Shown here piece by piece: positions 1 to 6,984 of a stretch of 62,757 nt of DNA. Positions within the stretch are counted from its first letter, which is position 1, and every line of letters begins with the position of its first letter. The DNA is taken from the IMG/VR virus record IMGVR_UViG_3300027996_000032, positions 1-62,757 of that record. One strand, written 5' to 3'. The notes under the pieces were generated by a model. The model was given only the letters and a program-made list of their open reading frames with translations. It had not been told where the DNA came from and searched no databases. Both the position numbers and the translations under genes were made by a program. Source of the stretch: a virus.

Positions 1-83
1 CTCCACAAGTTGGTGTCGTTGTCGTACACGCTCTTGGCGTAGCCCTTGGCCCAAGTCCACGCGAAACGTACATCGTTGGCCAT
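1..83 (-). CDS. Hypothetical protein, partial (N-terminus only)
   Basis: The first 27 codons of a minus-strand gene run off the left edge. Translation from the ATG at 83 begins MANDVRFAWTWAKGYAK and is rich in aromatic and charged residues. The ATG follows directly after the TAA stop of the upstream gene (84-86), so the two are probably co-translated. Too little is present to assign a function. Confidence 0.55.
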   Translation of the reverse strand, partial: MANDVRFAWTWAKGYAKSVYDNDTNLW

Positions 84-614
84 TTACACTCCCAGATCGG
101 CAGCGTCGTTGAACACGTCCGGCATCAGTTTGACGAGCTCGGCGAGCGGGGTTTCCGCCCACGATGCCGGCACGGCCACACCGGCCGCGACAGCGGCCAC
201 CACGCGGCCACCGAGCGGCACGAGGTATGCCCAGCCATCGGCGTCGGGATCGAATGCCGCGCCGCGTCCGGTCTCGTCGTTGTCGGGCACGATGGCGAAG
301 GTGTGGCGCTCCCAGCCCTGCGGGGATGAGCCCGAAGCCGCGAGCACCAGCGGGGCGGTGTCGCCCTGGCACAGCATGGCGCAATCCGCTTTGGCGTCCT
401 TGCGGCGTGGCGACTCGGCGAACGTCACGCGCTCCCAGTCGTCGGGCATGTCGTCAGGTACGACGCTCACCCGCAGGAGTGCGCTCGCTGGCCATCGAAG
501 GATGGAACCCCCCACGTTCGCCGGCGTGTGGCAGTCCACGCCGTCGGAAACGGTACCCCGTTCGTTCACGCAGATCGGAGCCAGATACCACTTTCGACCG
601 CTCCAGATCCCCAT
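84..614 (-). CDS. Hypothetical protein, 176 aa
   Basis: I chose the ATG at 614, read as MGIWSGRKWYLAP. It has a strong Shine-Dalgarno AGGGGAG six bases upstream, and a promoter-like TTGGGT-16-TATGCT lies at 641-668. The longer open frame to 749 would run through that promoter. The protein is soluble-looking, with a Cys-containing N-terminal half (CVNERG, CHTP, CAMLCQ) and an Ala/Val-rich C-terminus. I recognise no family. It is the first of at least two coupled minus-strand genes reading out of the window. Confidence 0.6.
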   Translation of the reverse strand: MGIWSGRKWYLAPICVNERGTVSDGVDCHTPANVGGSILRWPASALLRVSVVPDDMPDDWERVTFAESPRRKDAKADCAMLCQGDTAPLVLAASGSSPQGWERHTFAIVPDNDETGRGAAFDPDADGWAYLVPLGGRVVAAVAAGVAVPASWAETPLAELVKLMPDVFNDAADLGV

Positions 615-640
615 GGCATGCTCCCCTGGGTTGCCGCCCA

Positions 641-668
641 AGCATAACCCGACGCCAGCCCTACCCAA
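641..668 (-). promoter_or_regulatory. Sigma-70-like promoter for the gene starting at 614
   Basis: On the minus strand a -35 TTGGGT (668-663) and -10 TATGCT (646-641) are separated by 16 bases, 27 bases upstream of the ATG at 614. TATGCT recurs as a putative -10 at 5565-5570, which supports it. Confidence 0.4.
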
Positions 669-772
669 CAGCGCCGCGCGCTGATACCCTGGCGACACGG
701 CGAACCGAGGCGTAAGAAAGGAACTGGAAGCACCTCGTGCGCGCCGCATCTACCCATGACGGAGAATGCGCG

Positions 773-1015
773 ATGTCTTCCCCAATCGGTTCCCCAATCG
801 GCCGCTACGTGCGGCTTTACGCCAACCAGTCGCCAAGCATCGGTCAGGTCACGACGGTGCGGGACGGCAAGCTGGGAATCCAGCGGCTCGGCAGCGACAG
901 CACCGCTATCCACTGGCGCGCGCCGCTCACGGTCGAGATTCTTCGGGACTCGAATCCTGCGGTAGTCGCCGCACTCGCCGCGCTCGAGCCCGGCAAGTCG
1001 GGAGGTGAGGCTTGA
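773..1015 (+). CDS. Hypothetical protein, 80 aa
   Basis: A small soluble protein starting MSSPIGSPIGRYVRLYAN. The ATG at 773 has GGAG eight bases upstream; an earlier in-frame ATG at 737 has none. The sequence suggests a beta-rich fold (RYVRLYAN, GKLGIQRL, APLTVEIL). Its stop overlaps the TTG start of the next gene (TTGA), so it is probably translationally coupled to the RdgC-like gene. No family recognised. Confidence 0.6.
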   Translation: MSSPIGSPIGRYVRLYANQSPSIGQVTTVRDGKLGIQRLGSDSTAIHWRAPLTVEILRDSNPAVVAALAALEPGKSGGEA

Positions 1016-2448
1016 GTTTTCCACACACAACCCGGGCACCCATCACCTGGTACGACATCACCGTTGAGCGCGATGGCGTGGAGCCGATCAAGTGGAAGCA
1101 CTGGGCGACATCGCTACAGATGGTGGTGCCCGTGCTGGGCTCCATGCCCGACGTGGACGCCACCGAAACACGAGATGGCTGGTACTTCCTCGACGAGAAG
1201 GCTCCTCTCGTCCTGGATGGCAGATACATCGTGCTGGGGCGACGCTCGCACACGGTGCGGGCGCCCGCTCTGCTTGTTCGGCGCCTCGTGCATGAGCGGT
1301 GCGTGACGTGGCTGGAGGACTACAATTCCAGGAAGCCGCACCCAGGCGACCGACTGGACACCACGCCGGCCGACGAACGGACCATGATCCAGGAGAAGGT
1401 CACCGCCGAGCTGCGCGTCCACGCCCTCCCCTCGGTGGTCGAGACGCCCATGGTGATCGACACCCACCAGTCCCGCATCTACTTCTTCGATTCCGCCAGC
1501 CCAGCCCGTCGAAAGGACGCGATGGACGCCCTGGCGACCCACCTCTGTGAAGAGTTCCGATACACCGGGGTCTCGTTCCATGAGGTGCCGCTGGAGGCTT
1601 GGATTCTGGCCACCCGGCCCGGTGCTGTGTTGCCAGCCAAGATCGGCGCGAAGTTCCTGCGATGGCTCGCACAACACGCACTCCGAGGCGGGTGGTGCGT
1701 CTTCAACCGCCGCGGCAGCGAGGTCGCGCTGCAGCTCACCCTTGACCGGCACGTGACCCTGACCGTTGACGGTGGCCTGATGCACGTCGATGGCCCCGAG
1801 GCCGTGAAGCTGGTGATCGAGGACCTCTTCGACCCCGACACCGACTCGCCCAGCTCGTCCATCGTGAACGCCATCTTCACCCTCGGTGAGGCGGGGCGAG
1901 ATGACGCGAGCTGGTCCGTGAAGCTCACGCGGGACGGCACGATCTCGCGATGCATCGTGAACGCCCCCAGAGAGCCAGGGGACAACGACCGGCTGCCCGA
2001 GAAGACGCTACACCGACTCAGAGACTTCCTCGATGCCTCCGACAACGTCACGGCGCTGTGGAACGCCTTCAATTCTGGCCCCGTCCAGGAGTGGATCGGA
2101 GGCGAGCCGCAGAAGCAGCTGTTTCCCGGGCAGACAGAGGCGCCGCCGACCTGGCGTGAGGAACTGGACGGCGAGGTGGTGAATCCCGACCAGGCCGCGC
2201 TGTTCGAGCCCCAGGAGGAGGAGGAAAGCACACCCACCGACCTACCTACAGACACCAAGGTGCCGTGGGGCGGCATGCCTTGTGGTGAGGTCACGAACGG
2301 GCGCTCTGTCCGGATCGTCATGAGTCACGACGACGAGGGTGTGACGTACGGCCTCAAAAACGGGAAAGAACGCACCGACCCATGGCCCAAGTGGCGTTCA
2401 TGGCTCGGCGCCGACTTCCGCTTCGTGCCCGGGACAGCACCGGCATGA
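1012..2448 (+). CDS. RdgC-like recombination-associated protein
   Basis: A 478-aa protein starting at TTG (1012), with GGGAGGTG upstream and a TTGA overlap with the preceding stop. By eye it follows the RdgC layout: a GRYIVLGRRS strand, then a helical segment, then HALPSVVETPMVIDTHQSR and FFDSASPARRKDAMDAL, which match the RdgC blocks around LLPRAF, the WID strand and the CASAKKAE helix. The middle (KFLRWLAQHALRGG) resembles the FLTWL block of larger RdgC-like proteins. RdgC is a ring-shaped double-stranded DNA-binding protein that limits RecA, and phages often carry relatives. The acidic C-terminus (EPQEEEE) is extra. The assignment is from recall, not alignment; a plain hypothetical protein is the alternative. 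It heads a coupled pair with the methyltransferase. Confidence 0.55.
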   Translation: MSFPHTTRAPITWYDITVERDGVEPIKWKHWATSLQMVVPVLGSMPDVDATETRDGWYFLDEKAPLVLDGRYIVLGRRSHTVRAPALLVRRLVHERCVTWLEDYNSRKPHPGDRLDTTPADERTMIQEKVTAELRVHALPSVVETPMVIDTHQSRIYFFDSASPARRKDAMDALATHLCEEFRYTGVSFHEVPLEAWILATRPGAVLPAKIGAKFLRWLAQHALRGGWCVFNRRGSEVALQLTLDRHVTLTVDGGLMHVDGPEAVKLVIEDLFDPDTDSPSSSIVNAIFTLGEAGRDDASWSVKLTRDGTISRCIVNAPREPGDNDRLPEKTLHRLRDFLDASDNVTALWNAFNSGPVQEWIGGEPQKQLFPGQTEAPPTWREELDGEVVNPDQAALFEPQEEEESTPTDLPTDTKVPWGGMPCGEVTNGRSVRIVMSHDDEGVTYGLKNGKERTDPWPKWRSWLGADFRFVPGTAPA

Positions 2449-3125
2449 GTTCCACGGGACGGGGGCGCGAGCGACAGCCGCGCGACTACTACCCGACACC
2501 TGCCCCTGTGGTGCGGGCATGCCTCGATCTGCTCGACCTCCGCCCCGACCAACACGGGTTGGAGCCGAGCGCCGGCACGGGCGCATGGCTCGGCCCCATG
2601 CTTGACCGTCTTGGGCACGTCGATGCGGTGGAGATCGACCGCAAGAAGTGCAAGGCGCTGCGGGAGCTCCGCGCAGGACATGAGACCCCTGGGTCTGTGA
2701 TCTGCACCGACTTCACCGAACACATGCCGCCCGGTGTCGGCGCCACGGGTATGTACGACTGGATCATCGGCAACCCACCCTTCAGTGTCGCGAGCCAGCA
2801 CGTGCAACACGCTCACTGGCTCCTGAAGCCTGGGGGCCGCCTAGCGTTCCTGCTCGGCTCCGGATGGCTCCACACCGCTGGGCGGCGGTGGCTCCGCGAG
2901 CGCTTCGCCTTGTGGCGCGACTACGGCATAGAGGGCCGCCCGCCCTTCATGCAGGCAGTCCAGGTCGAGGGGACCGATAGCGTGGAATACAGCCTGTTTG
3001 TCTGGCAGCGCGGCTACACCGGCAGCGCACCGAAGCGCTATTTTTCCTGGAAGGACGGCGCCCCGGTTGCGGAGGACAGGGAGAAGATCCGCGCACTCGA
3101 CTGGTCCCACGACAGCGTGAAGTGA
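2445..3125 (+). CDS. DNA N6-adenine methyltransferase
   Basis: A 226-aa class I methyltransferase of the N6-adenine type. Residues 15-19 are YYPTP, motif I is EPSAGTGAW at 40-48 (S-adenosylmethionine pocket), an acidic VEID loop follows at 62-65, and the catalytic NPPF is at 110-113. The start is the ATG at 2445, overlapping the previous stop as ATGA; the longer frame from 2382 would lie inside the RdgC-like gene. It probably modifies adenines in phage DNA, either as protection against host restriction or as a regulatory mark. No target-recognition domain or restriction partner is visible. The window holds a second methyltransferase of this type inside a polyvalent protein (43623-45653). Confidence 0.85.
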   Translation: MSSTGRGRERQPRDYYPTPAPVVRACLDLLDLRPDQHGLEPSAGTGAWLGPMLDRLGHVDAVEIDRKKCKALRELRAGHETPGSVICTDFTEHMPPGVGATGMYDWIIGNPPFSVASQHVQHAHWLLKPGGRLAFLLGSGWLHTAGRRWLRERFALWRDYGIEGRPPFMQAVQVEGTDSVEYSLFVWQRGYTGSAPKRYFSWKDGAPVAEDREKIRALDWSHDSVK

Positions 3126-3173
3126 CACCAGGCGGTGTGTGAAGTGCCACACAGAACGATACCCGCCCTGGTG
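3126..3173. repeat. Inverted repeat after the methyltransferase gene
   Basis: CACCAGGCGG (3126-3135) pairs with CCGCCCTGGTG (3163-3173), with one bulged base, and encloses a smaller GTGTG/CACAC stem. It begins just after the methyltransferase stop. It could be a terminator or RNA-processing stem, but there is no T-run. The rest of 3174-3346 holds no clear gene; a weak TACCAT -10-like element is at 3191-3196. Confidence 0.4.
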
Positions 3174-3346
3174 CCCTCCTTTGGGCGGCGCTACCATGCG
3201 AGGGAATGCATGGAGTTTCAATGTTCGCTCAAGCGGTGATGGCCGACCTCGTGCCTTTTGAACCCCTGACCTGCCCTGACAGCCCGTTTAGCGCTATCTC
3301 TGATGACCCGTCCGCGGTACGTGTGGAGTACGCGGAGGGGGCGCCA

Positions 3347-3736
3347 ATGACCGAGCAGTGGCCTGACATCGTTGAAAGGATCGTGTCTCGTGCCCTCAGT
3401 AGTGTCGAAACACGGCTCAAAACGATCGACAAGACAGCCTCGAACAACGCAGGGGCCATCGCGGGCATTCGTGAGGGGCTCGCCGGTTGGCGTGGCGCCG
3501 ACCTGGGTGGCAAGATCGACAAGCTGGAGTCGAGGCTAGAAGCCGAGGTCGAGAAACGAACCGACGCGCTAGCAGCCGAGGTCGGGGCGCGAACCGAAGC
3601 TCTCAAGACCATGGGCGAGAAAGTGGCGAAGCTCGAAGCCGAGCGCCACCGGGCAATCGGCGCATTCTTCATCTTGTCACTGGTCCCCACCGGCCTGACT
3701 GTCGCGACAGCCCTCGGGTGGTTCACACCCGCCTGA
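3347..3736 (+). CDS. Tail-anchored coiled-coil membrane protein
   Basis: 129 aa from the ATG at 3347, which has GGAGGGGG five bases upstream. The in-frame ATG at 3206 is possible, but its extra 47 residues look non-coding. Residues about 10-105 are helical and heptad-like (KIDKLESRLEAEVEKRTDAL). The C-terminus is a single membrane span (AIGAFFILSLVPTGLTVATA) with only a few residues after it. Such small coiled-coil membrane proteins are often lysis accessories in phages, but nothing specific proves that here. It converges on the minus-strand gene ending at 3738. Confidence 0.6.
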   Translation: MTEQWPDIVERIVSRALSSVETRLKTIDKTASNNAGAIAGIREGLAGWRGADLGGKIDKLESRLEAEVEKRTDALAAEVGARTEALKTMGEKVAKLEAERHRAIGAFFILSLVPTGLTVATALGWFTPA

Positions 3737-3737
3737 G

Positions 3738-4103
3738 CTAGGGCTCGCCAGACATCATGCGGCGCGCGACCTCCGCCATCCCGCCACCGCTCGCAAGGGC
3801 TGCGACCGCATACGCCGCCGTCTTCCAGTCCACGCGCTCCAGAATGCCCGTCGCCAGGGCTACCTTCTGCTCCTCCGCCTTCGTCTCGGCAGCCTGCTCG
3901 CGCTCCACGACCTCGAGCAGGGTCACGACACGTCGCAACACCTCGCCAGTCTCGCCGAGACGCTCGAACAGCACGCGTTCCGGCGTGATGCTGTCCAGGT
4001 GGGCGCGCAGGGCCCCCACCGCGGCGCGCAGTGCGTCCGGAAGCTCCGACTGCTCCAGGAGCCGTACAGCGGCCTCAGCGCGTGCCAGATCTTCGCGGGT
4101 CAC
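3738..4103 (-). CDS. Hypothetical alpha-helical protein, 121 aa
   Basis: The start is GTG at 4103, overlapping the preceding stop as GTGA, a junction used repeatedly in this genome. The protein is almost wholly helical (MTREDLARAEAAVRLLEQ; VLRRVVTLLEVVEREQ) with an Ala-rich segment DWKTAAYAVAALASGGG near the C-terminus that could lie on a membrane. It is the last gene of the minus-strand unit from 4918. No family recognised. It could belong to a lysis or tail-end cassette, by position only. Confidence 0.6.
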   Translation of the reverse strand: MTREDLARAEAAVRLLEQSELPDALRAAVGALRAHLDSITPERVLFERLGETGEVLRRVVTLLEVVEREQAAETKAEEQKVALATGILERVDWKTAAYAVAALASGGGMAEVARRMMSGEP

Positions 4104-4918
4104 CTTCGGGCCGAGACACGCACCGTGCCGACAGCTCCGGCGCCTGTGGCCCACACTAGGGCAGAGGTCCATTCCTGCCAGGCGTTGAAGTGCAGAGCGT
4201 AGCGTCCTGCACCATCAGCGGCGTCGATGTCGAAGCGATACGGGTGCCCGGTCGAGATGCCGGTAGCCGCTGCCAGGTTGTCGGCCAGGTCACAAGGGGA
4301 CCAGTGCCCCGCCGTCGCCACAGCTGGGGCGACGAGACCGCTTTGCCGGCACCAGACGTGCAGGAAGGTCGACGCGTTCCAGGCCGTGACATCGACAATC
4401 AGGCTGCAGTCCTTGTAATCGTACAGATCGACCTTCGTGGTTCGGCTCGCGGCGACATCCATGTTCGTGTTGAAGCCGCCGGTCGCGTCCAGGATCTCGT
4501 ACTCCGTGAGCCGCCGGTTGGTCTCGATGGGCATCACAGGCGCCCAGCCGCCGAACCGGTAGAACAGCGAGGCGCCAGTGGCCACGGAACCGTTCAGGTG
4601 GGTCAAATAGAATCCGATAGACTCGCCATCGGCTGCCGCAATATCGACCTGGGTGTGGTTGCCGTCAATTAGGACCACCCGATCCTCGACGAACCCGCCC
4701 CGCCAGCGCCCCACATGCAAGCGAGCGCTGGTGAGAGTCCCGAGAGCGACCTGGACCCGCAGCGTGGAGTCCTGGTGGACGCGTAGACACTGCAGCTCGG
4801 CGACAGGTGTCGACTGGTCTGCTACGACCTCGGGCACCTTCAGTTGCGCCCACGGACCGCCAACCGCGCCACCGTAGCGATTGAACTGCCTACTCTGGTT
4901 GCCAGATAGCCCGGACAT
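4100..4918 (-). CDS. Hypothetical protein, probable virion (fibre-associated) protein
   Basis: 272 aa with a perfect AGGAGG six bases upstream of the ATG at 4918. The sequence is beta-rich and polar (LYDYKDCSLIVDVTAWNAS, HPYRFDIDAADGAGRYAL), typical of phage surface or fibre proteins, and Gly/Ala-rich near the end. The tail-fibre gene (6969-8915) is nearby on the same strand, so a receptor-binding or decoration role is plausible. No catalytic motif seen. Confidence 0.6.
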   Translation of the reverse strand: MSGLSGNQSRQFNRYGGAVGGPWAQLKVPEVVADQSTPVAELQCLRVHQDSTLRVQVALGTLTSARLHVGRWRGGFVEDRVVLIDGNHTQVDIAAADGESIGFYLTHLNGSVATGASLFYRFGGWAPVMPIETNRRLTEYEILDATGGFNTNMDVAASRTTKVDLYDYKDCSLIVDVTAWNASTFLHVWCRQSGLVAPAVATAGHWSPCDLADNLAAATGISTGHPYRFDIDAADGAGRYALHFNAWQEWTSALVWATGAGAVGTVRVSARR

Positions 4919-4951
4919 CGCGGCCTCCTACTGTGGGCCCATCTTACCCGG

Positions 4952-5356
4952 TCACTTCCGGCTGTGCCCCTTGGCAGCCTTGCGGAGCCCTCGGCGCATG
5001 CGTCGGGCCTTCTTCTTCATGGCCTTTCGATTCCGCGGTGCAAGCCGTTCCATCCACACAACCAGCGTCACGAGCCCGCCCACCACCGCGCGACGCTCCA
5101 CCTCTGGCTGCTGGCGCCAATCGGCGCCGAGCTCGGCGTCGAGGAGCGCCATCATCAGGTCCGTGAGATCCTCGATGCTGACAGCGTCACCCACAAGGTC
5201 GTCATCATCAAGCACTTCCGCGATCAGCTCGAAGATCAGCGACACCATCTGCGCGAGCCAGCTTGGCAGGCCCTGGTCCGCGAACAGTTTCGGCAGCACC
5301 GCCTTCAGCAAGACCTCACCCACAGGGATCAGGCCCTTCAACGCAAGATCAATCAT
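4952..5356 (-). CDS. Hypothetical protein with hydrophobic N-terminus and basic tail
   Basis: 134 aa; ATG at 5356 with GGGAG upstream. Residues 1-50 are hydrophobic (ALKGLIPVGEVLLKAVLPKL, LAQMVSLIFELIAEVL). An acidic middle with a short hydrophobic stretch (GGLVTLVVWMERL) follows, then a strongly basic end rich in Lys and Arg. This resembles small phage membrane-associated proteins, but the spans are short of clear transmembrane helices. It overlaps the upstream small gene by eight bases. Confidence 0.55.
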   Translation of the reverse strand: MIDLALKGLIPVGEVLLKAVLPKLFADQGLPSWLAQMVSLIFELIAEVLDDDDLVGDAVSIEDLTDLMMALLDAELGADWRQQPEVERRAVVGGLVTLVVWMERLAPRNRKAMKKKARRMRRGLRKAAKGHSRK

Positions 5357-5558
5357 AATTCGCTCCCATGTCTGGTAGTCGTACCGAGCCGCTCGCCGTC
5401 ACGCACCAGCACACCATCAGCTCGGAGCGCAGCACGGGCGTGTGGGGAACGCACTTCCTCTCACACCGCCACGACGATCCGGCATGAGCCATCCAGAGAC
5501 CCAGGGCGGCAAGCGCCAGTGAGCCAATGATCCAAGCAGCGTCGACCCGTGTGAACAT
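5349..5558 (-). CDS. Small single-span membrane protein, 69 aa
   Basis: Starts MFTRVDAAWIIGSLALAALG, a clear hydrophobic N-terminal segment (about residues 8-26), followed by a Cys-containing exterior part (WRCERKC, VCWCV). The ATG at 5558 lies only six bases downstream of a TATGCT -10 at 5565-5570, so the transcript may be leaderless. Small membrane proteins like this are often holins or spanin parts, but no diagnostic motif is present. It is co-directional with, and overlaps, the gene at 4952-5356. Confidence 0.5.
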   Translation of the reverse strand: MFTRVDAAWIIGSLALAALGLWMAHAGSSWRCERKCVPHTPVLRSELMVCWCVTASGSVRLPDMGANYD

Positions 5559-5564
5559 GGGGCC

Positions 5565-5592
5565 AGCATACACCACCCCTATGGATTGACGA
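5565..5592 (-). promoter_or_regulatory. Divergent promoter (minus) overlapping the plus promoter
   Basis: Minus strand: -35 TCGTCA (5592-5587), 16-base spacer, -10 TATGCT (5570-5565). Its -35 box lies on top of the -35 of the plus-strand promoter at 5586-5614, so the two directions probably compete for polymerase. Confidence 0.4.
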
Positions 5593-5614
5593 CACGGCGG
5601 CGTGACGGTACTGT
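5586..5614 (+). promoter_or_regulatory. Sigma-70-like promoter for the RuvC-like operon
   Basis: TTGACG at 5586-5591, a 17-base spacer and TACTGT at 5609-5614. Transcription would start near 5621, giving a leader of about 80 bases that contains a 12-bp stem. Confidence 0.6.
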
Positions 5615-5622
5615 CGGGGCCA

Positions 5623-5683
5623 GTGCGGGGCTCTCTCCACTCTCTCTCGGACAGGGTTGGTTCGGCCGCCCAGAGCCCCGCAC
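5623..5683 (+). promoter_or_regulatory. Long-stem hairpin in the 5' leader of the RuvC-like operon
   Basis: GTGCGGGGCTCT (5623-5634) is perfectly complementary to AGAGCCCCGCAC (5672-5683), with a 37-base loop. It starts at the predicted transcript start and ends 18 bases before the ATG, leaving the GAGGTGA Shine-Dalgarno exposed. It may stabilise the mRNA 5' end or bind a regulator. Confidence 0.45.
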
Positions 5684-5701
5684 CCCACATCGAGGTGATC
5701 C

Positions 5702-6487
5702 ATGGGTGTTGTTGGTGTCGATCCATCCGGTCGGTCCACGGGTCTCGCGTACGTGACCCCGACGCTTGTGGAGCTTGTTCCGATCATCATGTACGCGGGG
5801 GATCCAGAGCGCTCGTACCGTGACCGGATCATGCCCGCGCTGGCACGATGGCAGCCGCAAGCCGTCGGCATCGAGAAGACAGCGGGGCGAGCCAGGAAGG
5901 ACACGAACCACGGCCCCCAGGCCGCACTCGCGGAGCCTTTGGGCTACCTGCGCGGCCTGATCGCTCACCCCTATGTGGTGGCCGGCATGCGGCCCATCTA
6001 CCCGGACCCCGGGGAATGGCGGCGCTCCCTACAGGCGCACGCGATGTCGCTTGGGGTGTCGCTCCCCACCCCGAGCCGTCGCTCTCTGCGCGCGAAAGCC
6101 GCGAGCCAGAGCGCGGGAGCATCGAAGCCCGACCGGTTGGAGGCCATCGTAAGGGACCACGAGAGCGGAGGGTATCGGGCCACGTGGGAACGGTGCGGGT
6201 GCGCCTTCACGGCTCCCGACCTGGTGGCCATCATGGACAAGCCCGACGCGTGCCCCTCGTGCGCTGGTGCCCCACCAGTCGACGGCGGCGACATAGCGAA
6301 ACTCGTGCGGGCCGCGTGGAAGTCCTGGGCATGCGAGATCGTGCACCGCCTACACCCGGAGCCCTACAGTCGACTCGTCACCGACGCGCGCAGCCGAGCC
6401 AGGACCGCGAAGGATGACCACCAGCTCTCTGGGGTCTCCGACGCCTGCGAAGCCTTTGGGATCGCCATCCACACGAGGACAGCATGA
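5702..6487 (+). CDS. RuvC-like Holliday-junction resolvase with zinc-binding insert
   Basis: 261 aa; ATG at 5702 with GAGGTGA upstream. It shows the RNase-H-fold resolvase pattern: first catalytic Asp at residue 7 in VVGVDPSGRSTGLAYV, Glu 58 in AVGIEKTAGRA, and a C-terminal acidic site (Asp 247 in GVSDACEAFGIA). Between strands and the last helix there is a CxC...CxxC insert (CGC and CPSC, roughly residues 160-190), probably a zinc ribbon. Such enzymes resolve branched DNA during recombination or before packaging. The next gene overlaps by ATGA, so both are one operon from the 5586 promoter. It is longer than bacterial RuvC (about 170 aa) because of the insert and a basic middle segment. Confidence 0.7.
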   Translation: MGVVGVDPSGRSTGLAYVTPTLVELVPIIMYAGDPERSYRDRIMPALARWQPQAVGIEKTAGRARKDTNHGPQAALAEPLGYLRGLIAHPYVVAGMRPIYPDPGEWRRSLQAHAMSLGVSLPTPSRRSLRAKAASQSAGASKPDRLEAIVRDHESGGYRATWERCGCAFTAPDLVAIMDKPDACPSCAGAPPVDGGDIAKLVRAAWKSWACEIVHRLHPEPYSRLVTDARSRARTAKDDHQLSGVSDACEAFGIAIHTRTA

Positions 6488-6984
6488 GGGACACGTCCAG
6501 GGCGGCACACGAGCGGATCAGGCCGAGCGCCCTCGTGCTGCGTGAGCGAGTCGCCCGTTTCGTGGAAGCTCGAGGCGTTGAGGGCGCGACGGACCAGGAG
6601 GTGCAGATCGGCCTCGCCATGTCGGGCAACACACAACGCCCGCGCCGCTGGGAACTCATGCACGACGGGCGCCTCAAGGACTCCGGGGCCACGAGGACCA
6701 CCCGGAAGGGACGAGCCGCCATCGTGTGGGTGTACGTCCACGACGAGGACGAGCGGACCGAGCTACGGCGCCAACAGGTCCGGGACTACAGCCGAACCGC
6801 TACCGATCTCATCGGCGAGATCGGCGCCTTGAACGAACGCCTCGCTGGATGCGCCTCCGCGCTCCGGCGACTGGGGCCAGAGTGGGCGGCATCCCACATC
6901 GTGGCGTGCCTGGAAGGGCGAGCCGACGTGGGGGACCTAGACGCCACCCAGGGCGACATGTTCGGCGGTCAGTCGAACCGCTGA
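6484..6984 (+). CDS. Winged-helix DNA-binding protein
   Basis: 166 aa, overlapping the resolvase stop as ATGA. Residues about 15-80 look like a winged helix: EGATDQEVQIGLAMSGNTQ, then PRRWELMHDGRLKDSG and a wing-like RTTRKGRAAIVWVYV. The second half is a helical region (IGEIGALNERLAGCASAL). It may be a transcription regulator or a DNA-binding partner of the resolvase. It converges on the tail-fibre gene, overlapping its end by 16 bases. Confidence 0.55.
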   Translation: MRDTSRAAHERIRPSALVLRERVARFVEARGVEGATDQEVQIGLAMSGNTQRPRRWELMHDGRLKDSGATRTTRKGRAAIVWVYVHDEDERTELRRQQVRDYSRTATDLIGEIGALNERLAGCASALRRLGPEWAASHIVACLEGRADVGDLDATQGDMFGGQSNR

